64,000 bases of DNA from Saccharina japonica (Eukaryota > Sar > Phaeophyceae > Laminariales > Laminariaceae). The stretch lies in NCBI GenBank assembly GCA_008828725.1, contig MEHQ01003080.1, forward strand, positions 61,628-125,627, given 5' to 3'. The notes beneath the pieces are model-generated. The model worked only from the letters and a program-made list of their open reading frames with translations. It did no database searches and was not told the DNA's origin. Positions 48,301 to 59,022 of this stretch are shown here, piece after piece. The translations under genes were made by a program, and so were the position numbers. How positions within the stretch are numbered: the first letter of the stretch is position 1; each line of letters opens with the position of its first letter.

Positions 48301-51300
48301 TAAGGCTGGGATCGGTGGTCTGTCCGATGTAGGAAACGGTTCGAGCACGCAGGCCTTCATGGGCTTGTTACGAACTGGTACATGTGTCTCTTTCAATTCT
48401 TCACAGCTGCATTCTCGGTTTGGAGGACGAATCGCTTGGAATTAGTCTGACTTTATTTTTGCAGTGGTACATGAAATGGTTAATCTACGGTTCCGGTCCA
48501 TAGCGGTAAGCGGACAAAAAGGCGCCGGTTGCACCCGCAATGGGCGACCTAAAATCACGAAACAAATGGTTGACAGCACGAAAATATCACCAAACATATC
48601 GTGAATATTACAATGATCGCTCGCCGCTTTCGTTGGACGTAGTAGTGGTGCAGCCGTATCCCTTGCAACGAGGTCATCACCTATCGGAGCGTACCGATCT
48701 CCTAGCCTTGTGACATTTTAAGTCTTGAACTAGCGGTGCTCCTTCTGATGCCTTCAAAATTACACTACTCTAATTCCAAGCACTTTGTCCCGAAAAAAAC
48801 GCAACTTCATTTCTAAAAGGGTTCATTACGTCTTCGCATGCCAACCTCGTTGACGTTTCTGGGAACCCGCGCAGGTTGGCCATGCTGCTCGCCCCGGCAC
48901 ACCACCTCACGACGCCGCCCCTCAACAAGGCCGCGACCTCTGCACTTCCCCCATGGAGGTTCCTCGAGCGGAAACGCTGGGCCACTCCAGCGACGATGAC
49001 AACGACAACGAGCGCCGAAGTTCTCCGTTGGGAGAATCACCGGCGGCCTATCCGGGGGCAGAAGAGACCTTAGCGGGGCGGTACAAGGTGCACCATGCTG
49101 CCACGGAGAAGCCTTGCGCAAAGGGACCTCGAGATCAAGACCGAGACGGGCTTAGGGAGACGTCGGAGAGCCAGGACTGCCCGCTTGATTCAGCAGGCAT
49201 TGGGAGCGGGGGGGGGGGGGGGGCGTGTTGGGAACGGCTCCAGCGACCAGCGCGGGGTAACTCCACCAAGGGGCAACGATTTCGCCGCTCGTTCGTTCAG
49301 GTGCGGTTGGGGAGGTGCAATTGGTTGACAGGCGATTCAGCCGGTTCGCAACACTTTCGTGACGTTCACATAGCGCGACATCGCTTGACTCTTGAAAAAA
49401 CTACAACTTATACCCCAAGTCTTAATCCAATTTTCTTGAGTCCTGAAACGCGGGAGCAGTATAGATAATGCTCTCGTATTTCTTGTTTTGGGCGAGGCTC
49501 CCATGGCTGGAGAGGGTTCATTTGGTTCGGCTCCCTCGCCGACTTGTCGACTAAAGTCAGCTAACGGAACCGACCGATTAGTTTGTTAGTCGTGAAACCC
49601 CACCGACTCACAGCTGTGCCATTTTCACAGCCGGATTTCGGCCACTAGTAATAACGCGATAGGCCCTGTACTTGACCCCCAAAACGTGGACGCCAAATTC
49701 TTAATCAAGACCTGCACAAGGAGTAAGGTTGCCGCTCGCGCGAGTATCCCTCAGCTGCTGAAATACAAGAGCCTAAAAACGCCTCCTCGGTCGCTATCCT
49801 ATGGGATAGCTGGTGGCCACAGGCGGCAAAACAGGAAGGGGATCAACATAAGCCAAAACAATACGTACCGTATTTGGAATACATGAAAAACAACGTGATG
49901 AACGTCCACACGTTGGGAGGTGTCTCTAATAGGAGTTGGATATGTGCTCCTTCTCGAAAGGAATGCGTGGTCAATGGTCAGACGACTAAGGCAAGCAACA
50001 ACTGAGTACGCCCCTCTAGCAATGTCGGCCTGGTCGGTGAAAACCCGACATGCTCCGTCCCGGCATTGTAGGGATACGAGGGTCTATGGCCATACGACTA
50101 CGGCCATGCATGAATATCGAGTACCCCCCCGCCCTGCCGCAGCCTTGATCAGGTCGAACGGCCAACCTCGCCGAACAACGTCACCGGAAGCTACAGCGAA
50201 GGCGGTTACCGTTCCAAAGAAGAAGCCGTCGGTGGCAGTTCTGGCGACCGTTTCGGGGGCGGTTCTGGCGACCCAGAACGTTCCGAGGGTGGTTCTTCTG
50301 GCAACCGTTCAAGGGGCGGGAGCGTCAAGGACAACAACACGGGGAGAAAAAACAAAAACAGCGACGGTTTCGCTTTCGACGGCAACGGCAATGGCGGTAA
50401 CAGCGGCAACAACCGCGGCGTCAACGACCGTAACCTCCGCAGCCGCGGCGGTGAAAATAACTCCGTGTCATGCTCTTCGGACTTTGCCTCCTCCTCCTCT
50501 CACACTTACAGCGACGGCGGGAGCTTGTCTCCTTCCGACGATGAAGAGGGGATATTTGGGTTGGGTGGAAATCTTGGCAGGGGAGGGGGGGGGCTCTCGC
50601 TCTCGGCCAACAGCTCGGAATGGACGCCGCTTCTGGGACCGGACTTACTCGGACTACCGCGCGAGGAACGACAGGGGGAGTGGTTCGCGGGGTCGGCAGA
50701 CGAACAGGTAGATGTTTCGGGAGTGCTTACGGTTTCGAGGTGAATGTATAGCACGCCGGGGCCTACGATACGTACCGCATCGTTCACACGGTGTTTCGGC
50801 TCAGCTTGTTGCTCCTTGGTAGAATTATCTCGAAAACGTGCGACCGCAATGTTCACGTCACGTGATGTCTGGCTTCGCTCTTCCGCTCGCTCCTTGCTGG
50901 AGTGGCCTCGAAAATAGCTGCTGTGGGAGATTTAATGTATCTTGTACATCGCGCGCACTTAAACCGTGGACTATTGAACGTTGTCCCATCGTAGTCGTCT
51001 TTCGATCGCCGAACGAATGCTTTACATCACGAGCATGCACGTCTTCTAAAGACGACAGAACTGCCACCGCCCACCGCGCAAGCCTCGGACTGGTTTGTTC
51101 ACGGCAGTTTTCGGTTTGCGACCCTTCCTTCTTTCCTTCCTTTCTTCCTTTCTTCCTTCCTTCCTTCCTTTCTTCCTTCCTTCCTTCCTTCCTTCCTTCC
51201 TTCCTCCCTTCCTTCCTCCCTTCCTTCCTTCCTTCCTTCCTTGCTTTTTTCCTTCCTTCCTTTCTTAGAGATAAAAAGCCGCCGCAATACAAACACGACA

Positions 51301-52999
51301 ACATGGCCTGTGCGTTGACCGAAAACATTTCTGCCTAAAAAGACAAAAAGCACGTTTTCGCGTATGTATGCAGAACTGCAGCAAGCAAGAGTCGTCGACT
51401 TGCTCACTGCCTCCTGCATCATTTTCTCTACGCACGTACGTACTGGTATGGCACTTGTTACGGTAGAGGGGTGGAATATAGAAAGAGCGCCTTAATTGTC
51501 TCAGGCTCCGAACTTGAGGAGCTCTTCTCTACCTTTCACCCAACAACTGAACTTTGAGAAAATCCTTAAACCCCTTTAACCACCGCACTACCCACAAACC
51601 CAATTTTTTCTTTGATTCCAAGTGATTTGTTTCCACAACGGGACTGCACTCCTTAAGGCCTAAACGAGTTATACCCCCTTTAGAACCGCACCCATATTTT
51701 TGGGGACAAACTACTTGGATTTAGTGTGGTATACTGTTTCCAGCGGTAAAAGTGTTAAGCTAAACCCGATACACAATCCCATAGGCGAGGTACTGCTGTA
51801 CCTAAGGAAACTGGATTGTGGAAAATCACATCGGACCCATATCTCTCTTCAGTTTGCGGAGGAGCTCCGTCAGTGGTGACTGTTGGGGCTCAAGAGTGTA
51901 ACCCCCAATTGCAACCCCAAATTAGAACCCCCTAATTACAAGCCCTACTTGAAACCCCTCATTCCAACCCCTACTTGCAACCCCTACTTGCAACCCCTAC
52001 TTGCAACCCCTACTTGCAAACTCTCTACCATAGCACGGGCTCGTTTGCCCAAAACTCGACGTAACGGCTATTTATGTTGTGTGCTTGCGCTGTTACCGGG
52101 GGGGGGGTGTACTCATGTTGTGCACGGCCGTAGTCATATGACCATAGACCCTCGCATCCCTACAATGCCGGGACGGAGCGCGTTGGGTTTTCACCAACCA
52201 GGCAGAGGTATATTAATCATAACCCACGATGGAGGCAAAACATCTTGTACATACCTCCCTATGTTTCCTCTTCATATTCGGCTCTGACTACTGTGTTCTC
52301 CCGGTACATGGAGGGGTCGAACCTTCGCTCGGCGATGGTAACAAACAGCTAAGCAGGCAAGGTCGGTGTGACGAGCAGTTGCGCGCGCGTCTTTACGTGT
52401 CTTGAATAGCATTTACACCTGCACGCGGCAGCTTGTACAACGAATATCCCCCTGCAACGTCGACGAAATACACGTATGTAATAACGAGTGGCATTCACAA
52501 CCCGCCCCCCCCCCCCCCCCCCCCCCCCTCCCCACCGACCCACCCACAACCCAAAACCTTACCGTTCACGGGGGGAATCATAACGGGGGACATTCCTGAT
52601 TAGGTGGCCGCGAGCGAAGAAAATGTCGCCACGGAGGGCATGATATCGGCGCTTCGCAATGTCGTTGACGCGTCTGTTGTAGGAGCCATGCACGAAAGCA
52701 GCGGCCCCTCCGGCATGCCTCGTGATTCTTGGCAAGGACGAACTGACAGACACCTTGGTGGTGGTGGTGGTGGTGGTGGCGTTGGTGGTGTTGGTGTTGG
52801 TAATGATAATAATAATGTCGGGGGTGGTGGTGGTGGTGGTGGTTGTACGTCAGGCACCGCTGGTAACGGCAAGGGGGAGGAGCTCAAAGCCCTTGGGGGG
52901 CTCGTCCAAGACACGGCGCTGCTGGAGGGGGCGGTAGAAGGGGTAGAGGGGGGGGTAGCCGAGGACATCGATGGGCTGGAGGGAGGTGTCTTCGTGAAG
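45238..52999 (+). CDS. Fragmented gene for a Tudor-like domain protein
   Basis: Two exons join across a phase-2 intron to give one Tudor/Agenet-like fold: GRRVEVFWP, EGTW|YVGELDRYDR, a poly-Gly loop, then YHVTYDDGDEE and a VHLL strand. Such modules read methylated histone or arginine marks, or bind DNA-associated partners; the ligand cannot be told here. Exon A is 45238-45326 (acceptor after a C-rich tract, donor ACATG|GTGAGG); exon B is 47800-47989 (acceptor CTTATAG, donor GAG|GTGACT). Phase-compatible coding stretches follow at 48875-49087 (acidic SDDDNDNERR), 50153-50707 (Gly/Ser/Asn-rich) and possibly 52604-52999. N-terminal exons and the start codon were not found; the end is uncertain. 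The Tudor pair is well supported; the rest is inference from frame, splice sites and composition. Confidence 0.5.
45855..46058 (+). mobile_element. tRNA-derived SINE (family 1), 5'-truncated
   Basis: Body from GACGCGAGTTGACGAGGG to AATAAATGGAGAG. Lies in the first intron of the Tudor-like gene. Confidence 0.75.
46361..46446. mobile_element. CCACTCTG-type hairpin MITE
   Basis: GTACCACGCTAGGCGCAAAT and GGTCCTTAAAGTTCCACCCA arms. Confidence 0.55.
46480..46718 (-). CDS. Unrecognised minus-strand ORF (about 79 codons)
   Basis: Open frame ending in a stop, containing KFLTCAHVYELLRKRIVGC and EFLRRLSSSRGMREVPAL, protein-like in composition with a plausible helix-rich content. No motif recognised and no clear splice sites. 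It lies just upstream of an 84-bp tandem array. Confidence 0.2.
46781..47032 (+). repeat. 84-bp tandem repeat, three copies
   Basis: Units begin TGTGGTCCTTCCGAACTTGC; copies 2 and 3 are identical, copy 1 differs by a few bases. 84 is a multiple of three and two plus frames and one minus frame stay open through all copies. Confidence 0.85.
47066..47182. mobile_element. MITE family 1 copy in intron of Tudor-like gene
   Basis: Ends TTACCGGGGACCATAGTAAA and CACTATGGTCCCCGGCGTTA; variant centre. Confidence 0.75.
47190..47790. other. Intron of the Tudor-like gene, nothing recognised
   Basis: Short AGTTCAGTTCAGATCAGATC repeat near 47300; no other feature. Confidence 0.4.
47800..47989 (+). CDS. Tudor-like gene, exon B (second half of domain)
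   Basis: One base completes the Trp codon from exon A, then YVGELDRYDRTGAGRD, a run of ten Gly from a GGC repeat, GYHVTYDDGDEEVLGEVDG and a hydrophobic VHLL strand. YDDGDEE is a hallmark of these domains. Donor GAG|GTGACT leaves phase 0. Confidence 0.65.
48762..48832. mobile_element. piggyBac-like MITE fragment
   Basis: CTAATTCCAAGCACTTTGTC core and TTCTAAAAGGGTTCA end, inside the Tudor-like gene. Confidence 0.45.
48875..49087 (+). CDS. Probable exon, acidic disordered segment of the Tudor-like gene
   Basis: Open for 71 codons between acceptor CCGCGCAG and donor AAG|GTGCAC, phase 0 as required after exon B. Composition is Pro/Ala/Ser-rich with a cluster SDDDNDNERR, as in nuclear linkers. 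No homology recognised; minus-strand frames are also open here because of high GC, so this is a moderate call. Confidence 0.35.
49790..50013 (+). mobile_element. 5'-truncated LINE copy, about 225 bp
   Basis: Corresponds to the last 70 codons of the LINE ORF (WWPxAAKQEGD region and TLGGVS-like text, with frameshifts), ending CTGAGTACGCCCC. A poly(C)-type SINE follows it immediately. Confidence 0.8.
50014..50135 (+). mobile_element. Poly(C)-tailed SINE (family 2), copy 3
   Basis: Full unit directly after a LINE tail, ending GAGTACCCCCCC. Its C tail serves as the pyrimidine tract of the acceptor at 50152. Confidence 0.8.
50153..50707 (+). CDS. Probable exon, Gly/Ser/Asn-rich low-complexity segment
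   Basis: Open plus frame from acceptor TTGATCAG to donor CAG|GTAGAT (185 codons, phase 0), or on to a TGA at 50743. Reads as GGSSGDRFGGGSGD-like repeats, a Lys/Asn stretch, then an acidic/Ser region with SPSDDEEGIFGLGG and SSEWTPLLGPD. Third codon positions are mostly C or T, as in the recognised exons. No domain. The pyrimidine tract of its acceptor is the C tail of a SINE copy. Confidence 0.4.
51123..51272 (+). repeat. TTCC microsatellite
   Basis: About 145 bp of CTTCC/TTTCTTCC text. Confidence 0.95.
51582..51757. mobile_element. Two diverged piggyBac-like MITE copies
   Basis: First: TTTGATTCCAAGTGATTTGT; second: CCCTTTAGAACCGCACCC, TTTGGGGACAAACTACTTGG, GTGTTAA end. Confidence 0.45.
51945..52022 (+). 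repeat. 14-bp tandem repeat
   Basis: AACCCCTACTTGC repeated four to five times. Confidence 0.8.
52104..52207 (-). mobile_element. Poly(C)-tailed SINE (family 2), copy 4
   Basis: Minus-oriented; G run, then GTACTCATGTTGTGCACGGC, ending at ACCAACCAGGCAGA. Confidence 0.8.
52604..52999 (+). CDS. Possible exon with Gly-rich core; strand ambiguous
   Basis: Plus frame open for 132 codons from acceptor TGATTAG to donor AAG|GTAAGCG: ASEENVATEG start, GGT-repeat poly-Gly, then EGVEGG repeats. The minus strand is also open, with C-rich third positions and more protein-like text (DVLGYPPLYPFYRPLQQRR at about 52985-52880, and FVHGSYNRRVNDIAKRRY at about 52695-52640). Either strand could be the coding one; no family recognised. 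Confidence 0.25.
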
Positions 53000-53064
53000 G
53001 TAAGCGCGAACAGGGTATAGACTGGTAATGACTGTGAGCTGGCCGACTATAAGCCGTTCGACTA

Positions 53065-53520
53065 TTACAGGGGGGCATAGTAAATAAGACCAAACATTAT
53101 ATCGCCATCCCCGGTGGAATAACACGTGAATCTCGTCCTTGTTAGAGTCAAGGTCGTGGGTTCGAGCCCCTCCGAGTGCATGCTCGTAGGAACTTTTCTC
53201 GCAAAAAACGATCTTGACTAGCGGAAAGCGCACGAGAGCGTGAGTTAGCAAAATTCGATGAAAATCGACGAGCGTTGGGAATGCTGAACCCCTCTGTGCG
53301 ATAAAAATCAAGGCACGAACCGTAGTGGGGAGGAGGGAGAAGAGCCTGCTTTGTGACCCCGGATCTGAATTACGAGTGTGGATTGAGAGGGGCAGAAGTG
53401 CGAAGATAATAAATGAGATGGGAGTAAAAAAAATGTTGGCAATAATAGGTAAATATGGTAGTTTTTTTTTTGTCTATACCGTAGGTTCTATTTACTAGTG
53501 TTTACTATGGACCCCGGTAA
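53065..53520. mobile_element. MITE family 1 copy split by a SINE
   Basis: Left half TTACAGGGGGGCATAGTAAA, right half TTTACTATGGACCCCGGTAA, separated by the SINE at 53100-53432. Confidence 0.75.
53100..53432 (+). mobile_element. tRNA-derived SINE (family 1) nested in a MITE
   Basis: Head ATCGCCATCCCCGGTGGAAT, B box GGGTTCGAGCCCC, body, A8 tail. It splits the MITE at 53065-53520 into two halves. Confidence 0.85.
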
Positions 53521-53522
53521 TA

Positions 53523-53640
53523 ATACGGGGGGTGATAGTTACTCAAAATCCAAGATGGGCCCAAAAACCACATATATTCCGCTATTTTTAGTGACCATAT
53601 TCGGTTCTGATGAATATGGTATGGTACGTTCCCCCGCAAT
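53523..53640. mobile_element. MITE family 1 copy, diverged
   Basis: Ends AATACGGGGGGTGATAGT and ATGGTACGTTCCCCCGCAAT. Directly adjoins the previous copy. Confidence 0.55.
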
Positions 53641-53846
53641 AATAGTTGTTTGGTTGGCCAGAGTCCTCTAACTTTAGTCGACAAAAGTCAGTTGGTTGGC
53701 TGGCTGCCTTCGCCACCCTGCTAATAACCAACTACCAGCTACGAAGCCCAGCCAACTCCCGGCCCTCTCTCTGGATTGGGTCGCGTGCTATGATGAAGGT
53801 ACACTGTTAATAGTGCCGGTCCCCCTATAGTGCCGGTATGCGCTAC

Positions 53847-54200
53847 CATAGCCAATAATACCGGCATTATATATAGCGGCAACCGGCACTACTCCGCACA
53901 CCGCCAAACTGGCTATTTCCGCCTGTGCCAAGCGATTTCGCCGGCACTGTGCCAGCAATACCGGCACTATATATAGCGGCAACCGGCACTACTCCGCACA
54001 CTGCCACACTGGTTATTTCTGCCTGTGCCAAGCGATTTCGCCGTCACTATACATAGCGGGCAGCTGGCACTACTCAACCGGCACTATAAAGGGACCACTA
54101 CTGACACTATAGCGGGCAACCGGCACTATAGAGGGACCACTACCGGCACTATAGCAGGATACCGGCACTATAGAAGGACCATTACTGGCACTATCGAGGG
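53847..54200 (+). repeat. Tandem duplication (about 104 bp x2) and GGCACTATAG repeats
   Basis: ATACCGGCA-TATATATAGCGG starts both 104-bp copies; then short CCGGCACTATAGCGGG-type repeats. Confidence 0.75.
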
Positions 54201-54531
54201 GTCGCTACTGCTGTAGCACTTTTTGTCTGAAGCGGTGTCGGAATGACGAGGGCCTCCTTGACCCAAAATCGTCCGAATTTCATTTCTTGTGTTGCAATAT
54301 GTTTCGTTGTAGTAGTTAGGGCCCGTTTTAACGAAGAAAAAACAAAAAATCAATTTGGAAAAAAAAAAAATCAAATCCGCTTCTCATTGGTCAGAACCCG
54401 CACCACCACCCAAGATTATACCCCAAGATCCTAATCTTTGATGCGGGTGTGTGTGTTGACCAATGATAAGCGAATTTGAATTTTTATTTTTCCAAATTGA
54501 ATTTATTTTATACTCGTTAATATGGGCCCTT

Positions 54532-54612
54532 ACTTGACCCATTCAGAACTGATAAAATTAGTCCCACACTATTTCCAAGTAGCTTTTTTTCCCAAATACG
54601 TGGGACCAGTTG
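54532..54612. mobile_element. piggyBac-like MITE, copy (reverse)
   Basis: TTGACCCATTCAGAACTGAT to AATACGTGGGACCAGTTG. Confidence 0.5.
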
Positions 54613-54696
54613 CGATTGTTCGTCGGGTATTAATAGCACTTCAGCTTTCCTCCAAAATCAGTTTTGTGGGTGACTTACTGTTAGTGTAGGGCTCCT

Positions 54697-55330
54697 CAAG
54701 TGATTACCACAACCTCAGAAATTTCTGTAACATGGTGCACCCCTATACTATAATTGAGTGAATACCATAACCTCAGAAAATTCTGTAACATGGTGTAAAC
54801 CTATACTATAATCAAGTGATTACCCCAGCCTCAGAAAATTCTGGAACATGGTGCACCCCTATACTATAATCAAGTGATTACCATAGCCTCATAAAATTAT
54901 CTGACATGGTGCACCCCCTATACTATAATCAAGTGATTGCCTAGCCTCAGAAAGTATGTAACATGGTGCACCCCCTATACTATAATCAAGTGATTACCAT
55001 AGCCTCAGAAAAGTATTTAACATTGTGCATCCCTAAACTATAATCAAGTGATCACCTTAACACCAGAAAAATCTGTAACATGGTGCACCCCCATACTACA
55101 ACCAAGTGATTGCCATAGCCTCAGAAATTTATCTAACATGGGGCAACCCTACGCTATTAATAGTCAAGTGATTACCATAGCCTCAGAAAATTATCCAACA
55201 TGGTGCACCCCTATGCTGTAATCAAGCGATTGCCATAGCCTCGGAAAATTATGTAACATGGTGCACCCCTATACTATGACCAAGTGATTACCATCACCTC
55301 AGAAAATACTACTGTAATACTGTAACATGG
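54697..55330 (+). repeat. Minisatellite, about eleven 58-bp units
   Basis: Unit CAAGTGATTACCATAGCCTC, AGAAAATT, TGTAACATGGTGCACCCC, TATACTATAAT, with point differences between units. Confidence 0.85.
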
Positions 55331-55339
55331 TGCTCTTCT

Positions 55340-56160
55340 ACGGTAATATGTGTCTTGCGGTAGCAGATAGACAACGCTGCACGTTGCGGCGGCGCGACTT
55401 GGTGTGGAGCGCTCATTTGGGCAGGGTTCGTGCTCAAGCGCGACATACATTGTAGTCCCGAAGAGTTGAAGGTTTTAAGAATTTCGCCGCCCCTACGTAC
55501 AAAATGCACAAAATAGAACAAAACTGGAATTTTATGGAAAAAAGTCTGTTCGAAAAATAACGACCGTAACTAACCGACGGTATTTTTTTTTCATAAAGGT
55601 TCGCTTCGAACCACGAAACGCGCCAATCAGATACAACAAATTACCGCAGAAACTCCGCTAATTACCGCACGTAACTAACCGTAATCCGTAATACCTAGCC
55701 AACTAATAACTCGTCGGCGACTTATACAAGGCAGCCATCTCACAGCCCGAAACCGATTGCCTTGTCCGCCACATCAGGTCAGCTTCATTGACGGTGGGGG
55801 GAGGGACGCGCAAATCTCGACCACGAACGCCATGTTTCGGTGCAAAACCCTGCTGCATACAACCGCCTTGAAACACTCGGCACCCGATGGGAGTGAATGG
55901 CCTCGAGGGCGGTTCCAATGCGAGGTGCGGGGTGCGCGCTGGACGCGCAAACGTTTGGCGTAGTTACGACGTGTTGCTCGTGCGCGGTTGGTAGGCCAAG
56001 CAGCAAGCGATATTATTTTATCAATTTGAGATCTCCGTTTTGCCATTCGACAATGTGCAGTCAGTCCACTGCAATTTTAATGTTGCGAGCGTTATCCTAA
56101 CCGCTTGCATGTGGGGGTCGCAAGGTGCAGGGTTTCAACATAGCGCTTACTAGCTGAAGA
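55340..56160. other. Nothing recognised
   Basis: Overlapping open frames of 60-90 codons on both strands at 55700-56050; no domain seen. Confidence 0.35.
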
Positions 56161-56164
56161 AGTC

Positions 56165-56830
56165 GGCAAGGCTATATTAAAAAAAGGGCAGCGGCCAAAA
56201 AAAGGTATACCTGGTCCGTTTGCGGCCAAAATCAGGTACATACTTAAAACCAAGTAAAAAACGCACTCCACGTGCGCTGCCATTGGTCCAAAACTCGTTG
56301 TACCGGTTTTTGCCTCTTCAAAACCCAGGTATACCTGATTTTGTCTACTCTGCTTGACTTTCACCTTTTTTTTGTCGTTTTTAAGCCAATCAGAGGCCCT
56401 TCATAGTTCCACCCTATGCCCCCAATGCAAATGCCGACGTACGCGGAGACCCCCTTCTCCCTTCGCACCTCGCACTACACGCCACTCGAGCGACACACAC
56501 ACATATCTGCCTGCATACCTCCGCCGAAATAATACGAGATAGAAGGCTCCCCTTCGGGATTGTGGTTGACTTGGAATACCAGGGGTGTCACAAAAGTTGA
56601 GAAGGGAGAATACAGCAGCAGGCGTTCGTTCCTCGTACTATTAATAGCAGCTACTCGTATACGTAGCCACCGGGCGAGCACGAAGAGCATGAAAAAAAAT
56701 CTACTTTGCATTGCAAGGAACGGCAGGTTCGTGGGGTGCGTTTTAAACTTGATTTTAGTATGTACCTGTTTTTGGCCCCGAACAGACCAGGTGTACCTTT
56801 TTTTGGCCGCTGCCCTTAAAAAAACACCCC
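56165..56830. mobile_element. Inverted-repeat element, about 95-bp arms
   Basis: Left GGGCAGCGGCCAAAAAAAGG and right CCTTTTTTTGGCCGCTGCCC, both continuing through AGGTACATACT and AACGCACTCC text. Internal 450 bp has no recognised ORF. Confidence 0.65.
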
Positions 56831-56959
56831 TGACATCATCCAAACACCCTGAAATCCCCGCAGTCCTGTCAGGGGCGTCCAGAAAAAAGAAAAAACGACA
56901 CACCACACCCCCAGAGGTCGGAATAGAAAACCGTTGCAACCGTTGTGATCACATGATGA

Positions 56960-57420
56960 AATAAGAAAATGGAAAAACAAATTATCCTTATTTCATTTTT
57001 TCACTTGGTTTTAGTAACCCCCCCCCCCCCTAACGAACAAAAAATTATGTGAGATGTCGAAAAATATTTTTTCGACCACCCTCGGTCCTCCTGTGGTAAA
57101 CTTTGCGTGAGCGAATCCCTACGCGTAGTAGGCGGCGGTCCCATGCCTCTACGTACTGTGCACTACAGAAGGCGTTTTTATGTTTTGATGCCTGCCATTT
57201 TATTACTGGCGGGGCTCTAAACCTATTAGTACTCTAGCAGTTTTTGTGCAACTCCGGATGAATCCTAATGTTTGATCGTTTTGTGATTCGCCTGCGGTAC
57301 GTCGTAGGCATTGCCAATGTCCCTCAGGCGGCGGTAAACAAATGGTATCAAAATCCACTATCTATCGGGGTTTCGGGATAAGGGGGCCAGAACTCCTCAT
57401 CATGCACCTGAGAAAATTAT
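56960..57420. other. Nothing recognised
   Basis: A C14 run near 57017; no gene. Confidence 0.4.
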
Positions 57421-57738
57421 GTACCCCCCCGCATCCGTCCCGCCATTTGTAGGGATGCGAGGGTCTATGGTCGTACGACTACGGCCATGCATGAGCATGA
57501 AGCTTGGTGGTAGCAATGTCTGCCTGGTCGGTGAAAACCCGATATGCTCCGTCCCGGCATGTGTAGGGATGCGAGGGTCTATGGTCGTACGACTACGGCC
57601 ATGCATGAACATGAAGCTTGGTGGTAGCAATGTCTGCCTGGTCGGTGAAAACCCGACATGCTCCGTCCCGGCATTGTAGGGATGCGAGGGTCTATGGTCA
57701 TACCACTATGGCCATGCATGAAAACGAAGTACACCCCC
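57421..57738 (+). mobile_element. Head-to-tail triplet of the poly(C) SINE (family 2)
   Basis: Three tandem units about 117 bp apart (CCGTCCCG at 57437, 57551, 57668); the first is 5'-truncated, the last ends in a C-rich tail. Units 2 and 3 are nearly identical and are linked by ATGAAGCTTGGTGGTAGC. Confidence 0.8.
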
Positions 57739-57739
57739 C

Positions 57740-58700
57740 TCCCCCCCCGCCCCACCGTAACATGATATGGCTTCGGTAGACTGTGGCCGAAGCTCCACCG
57801 TTGAACCTGAACTGAGAGAAAAGGGGCAAAGGTCCAGTCCCAGTGATCAATGTCACCTTATAGTAGGGGCGGTGGCAACATGTTTCCGAGCTCCTCACAC
57901 GAGGAGGTCACTATCCCACTCGAAACATGCCTTTCAAGGAGTTTGTTCCCTCAATCCGACCAATATTTGTATGCGCTGTATGCGCTGTATGAGCTGTATG
58001 CGCTATTAATAGTCCTGAAACAAATATACTACTGTAAGTAGTAGTGAAAGTATCACCCTAACCGGTAGTTGTTCACTTGAGGAGTATACTAATAGTCAGT
58101 CAGAAAATATTTGCCTCGGAAGGCAAAAGCTAACTCCAACCCCTATACGGTAGGTATACCGTGGGGATGAGCCCAATAAGTATCGTCTTATCTGTGGACG
58201 CATGCTACGATAGAGGTGCACCTGCATACAGGCCATTTTCTGGCGCTCCTCACGTAAAGAGCTGTTTACTAATAGTGTAAGTTAATAGTTAGCCACCTGC
58301 CTTTGGAGGAAAATAAAAGTGCTACTCGTACGGTACCCGATGAACAATCCTATGGCCTAAGCATAAAATGAGACATATTACACAAGAGTTTGGGTTAAGG
58401 AGCCTTTACTAGGTCATTCAGAAAACGTTTCAGCCAAAAAAAGGTATACCTTTATTGTACCTCTATCGTAGCACGCGTCTTTTGAGTAGATATTTATCAC
58501 TGCCAGGCCGTCCGACGAGCTCCGTGCCATTTTCCCCGGGCGCTAGCCGACGCCGCGTTAGCTATGTCGCCGGAGGGTGCGGATACAGTCAGCTCAGTAA
58601 AAAGCATCGCCATCGAGCATCGTCGTCACTTTTTTGCCCCCATCACGTTTTTTAGCAACAACGTTTCTGTCCGCGTGCGGCGCTTGGCTGTTTCGTGTCC
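57740..58700. other. Nothing recognised
   Basis: Short TATGCGCTG repeats at 57970-58005; no gene. Confidence 0.4.
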
Positions 58701-58708
58701 GCTAGACC

Positions 58709-58860
58709 TTTCACGGCGGTCGCCTCGGGGAGCTGGCGAACGCGGCGGTGCTGTTTTCAGTCCACCGAAGAGCCAACGCCGCCAGAGGGAGCGGCCGAGG
58801 CGGTGGAAGCAGGGACGACCTTAAGGGCCGTGCGGAGCGGGAAGGCTTCTTAGGCCAGGT
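58709..58860 (+). CDS. Possible isolated exon, unknown protein
   Basis: Open plus frame between acceptor TCCGCTAG and donor CAG|GTGAGC, reading GGRLGELANAAVLFSVHRR then a Gly/Arg-rich stretch. Good splice signals but no recognised domain and no partner exon. Confidence 0.25.
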
Positions 58861-58929
58861 GAGCTTGGCGTCTGCACAAGGAACAATCGTAGCGGGCCTA
58901 GTATTTGAAAAGTGGTGTCGGTGTAGTTG

Positions 58930-59022
58930 GTTTTTGTTGTTCCATCCCATTTATTTGATTCGTTCTTCTTGCTCTTCGTCCCGCCTACTACTGTATAGTC
59001 GAAACCCAGATCCGGGATCACA
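58930..59022 (-). mobile_element. tRNA-derived SINE (family 1), 3' fragment
   Basis: Reverse complement gives GTGATCCCGGATCTGGG through AATAAATGGGATGG. Confidence 0.65.
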
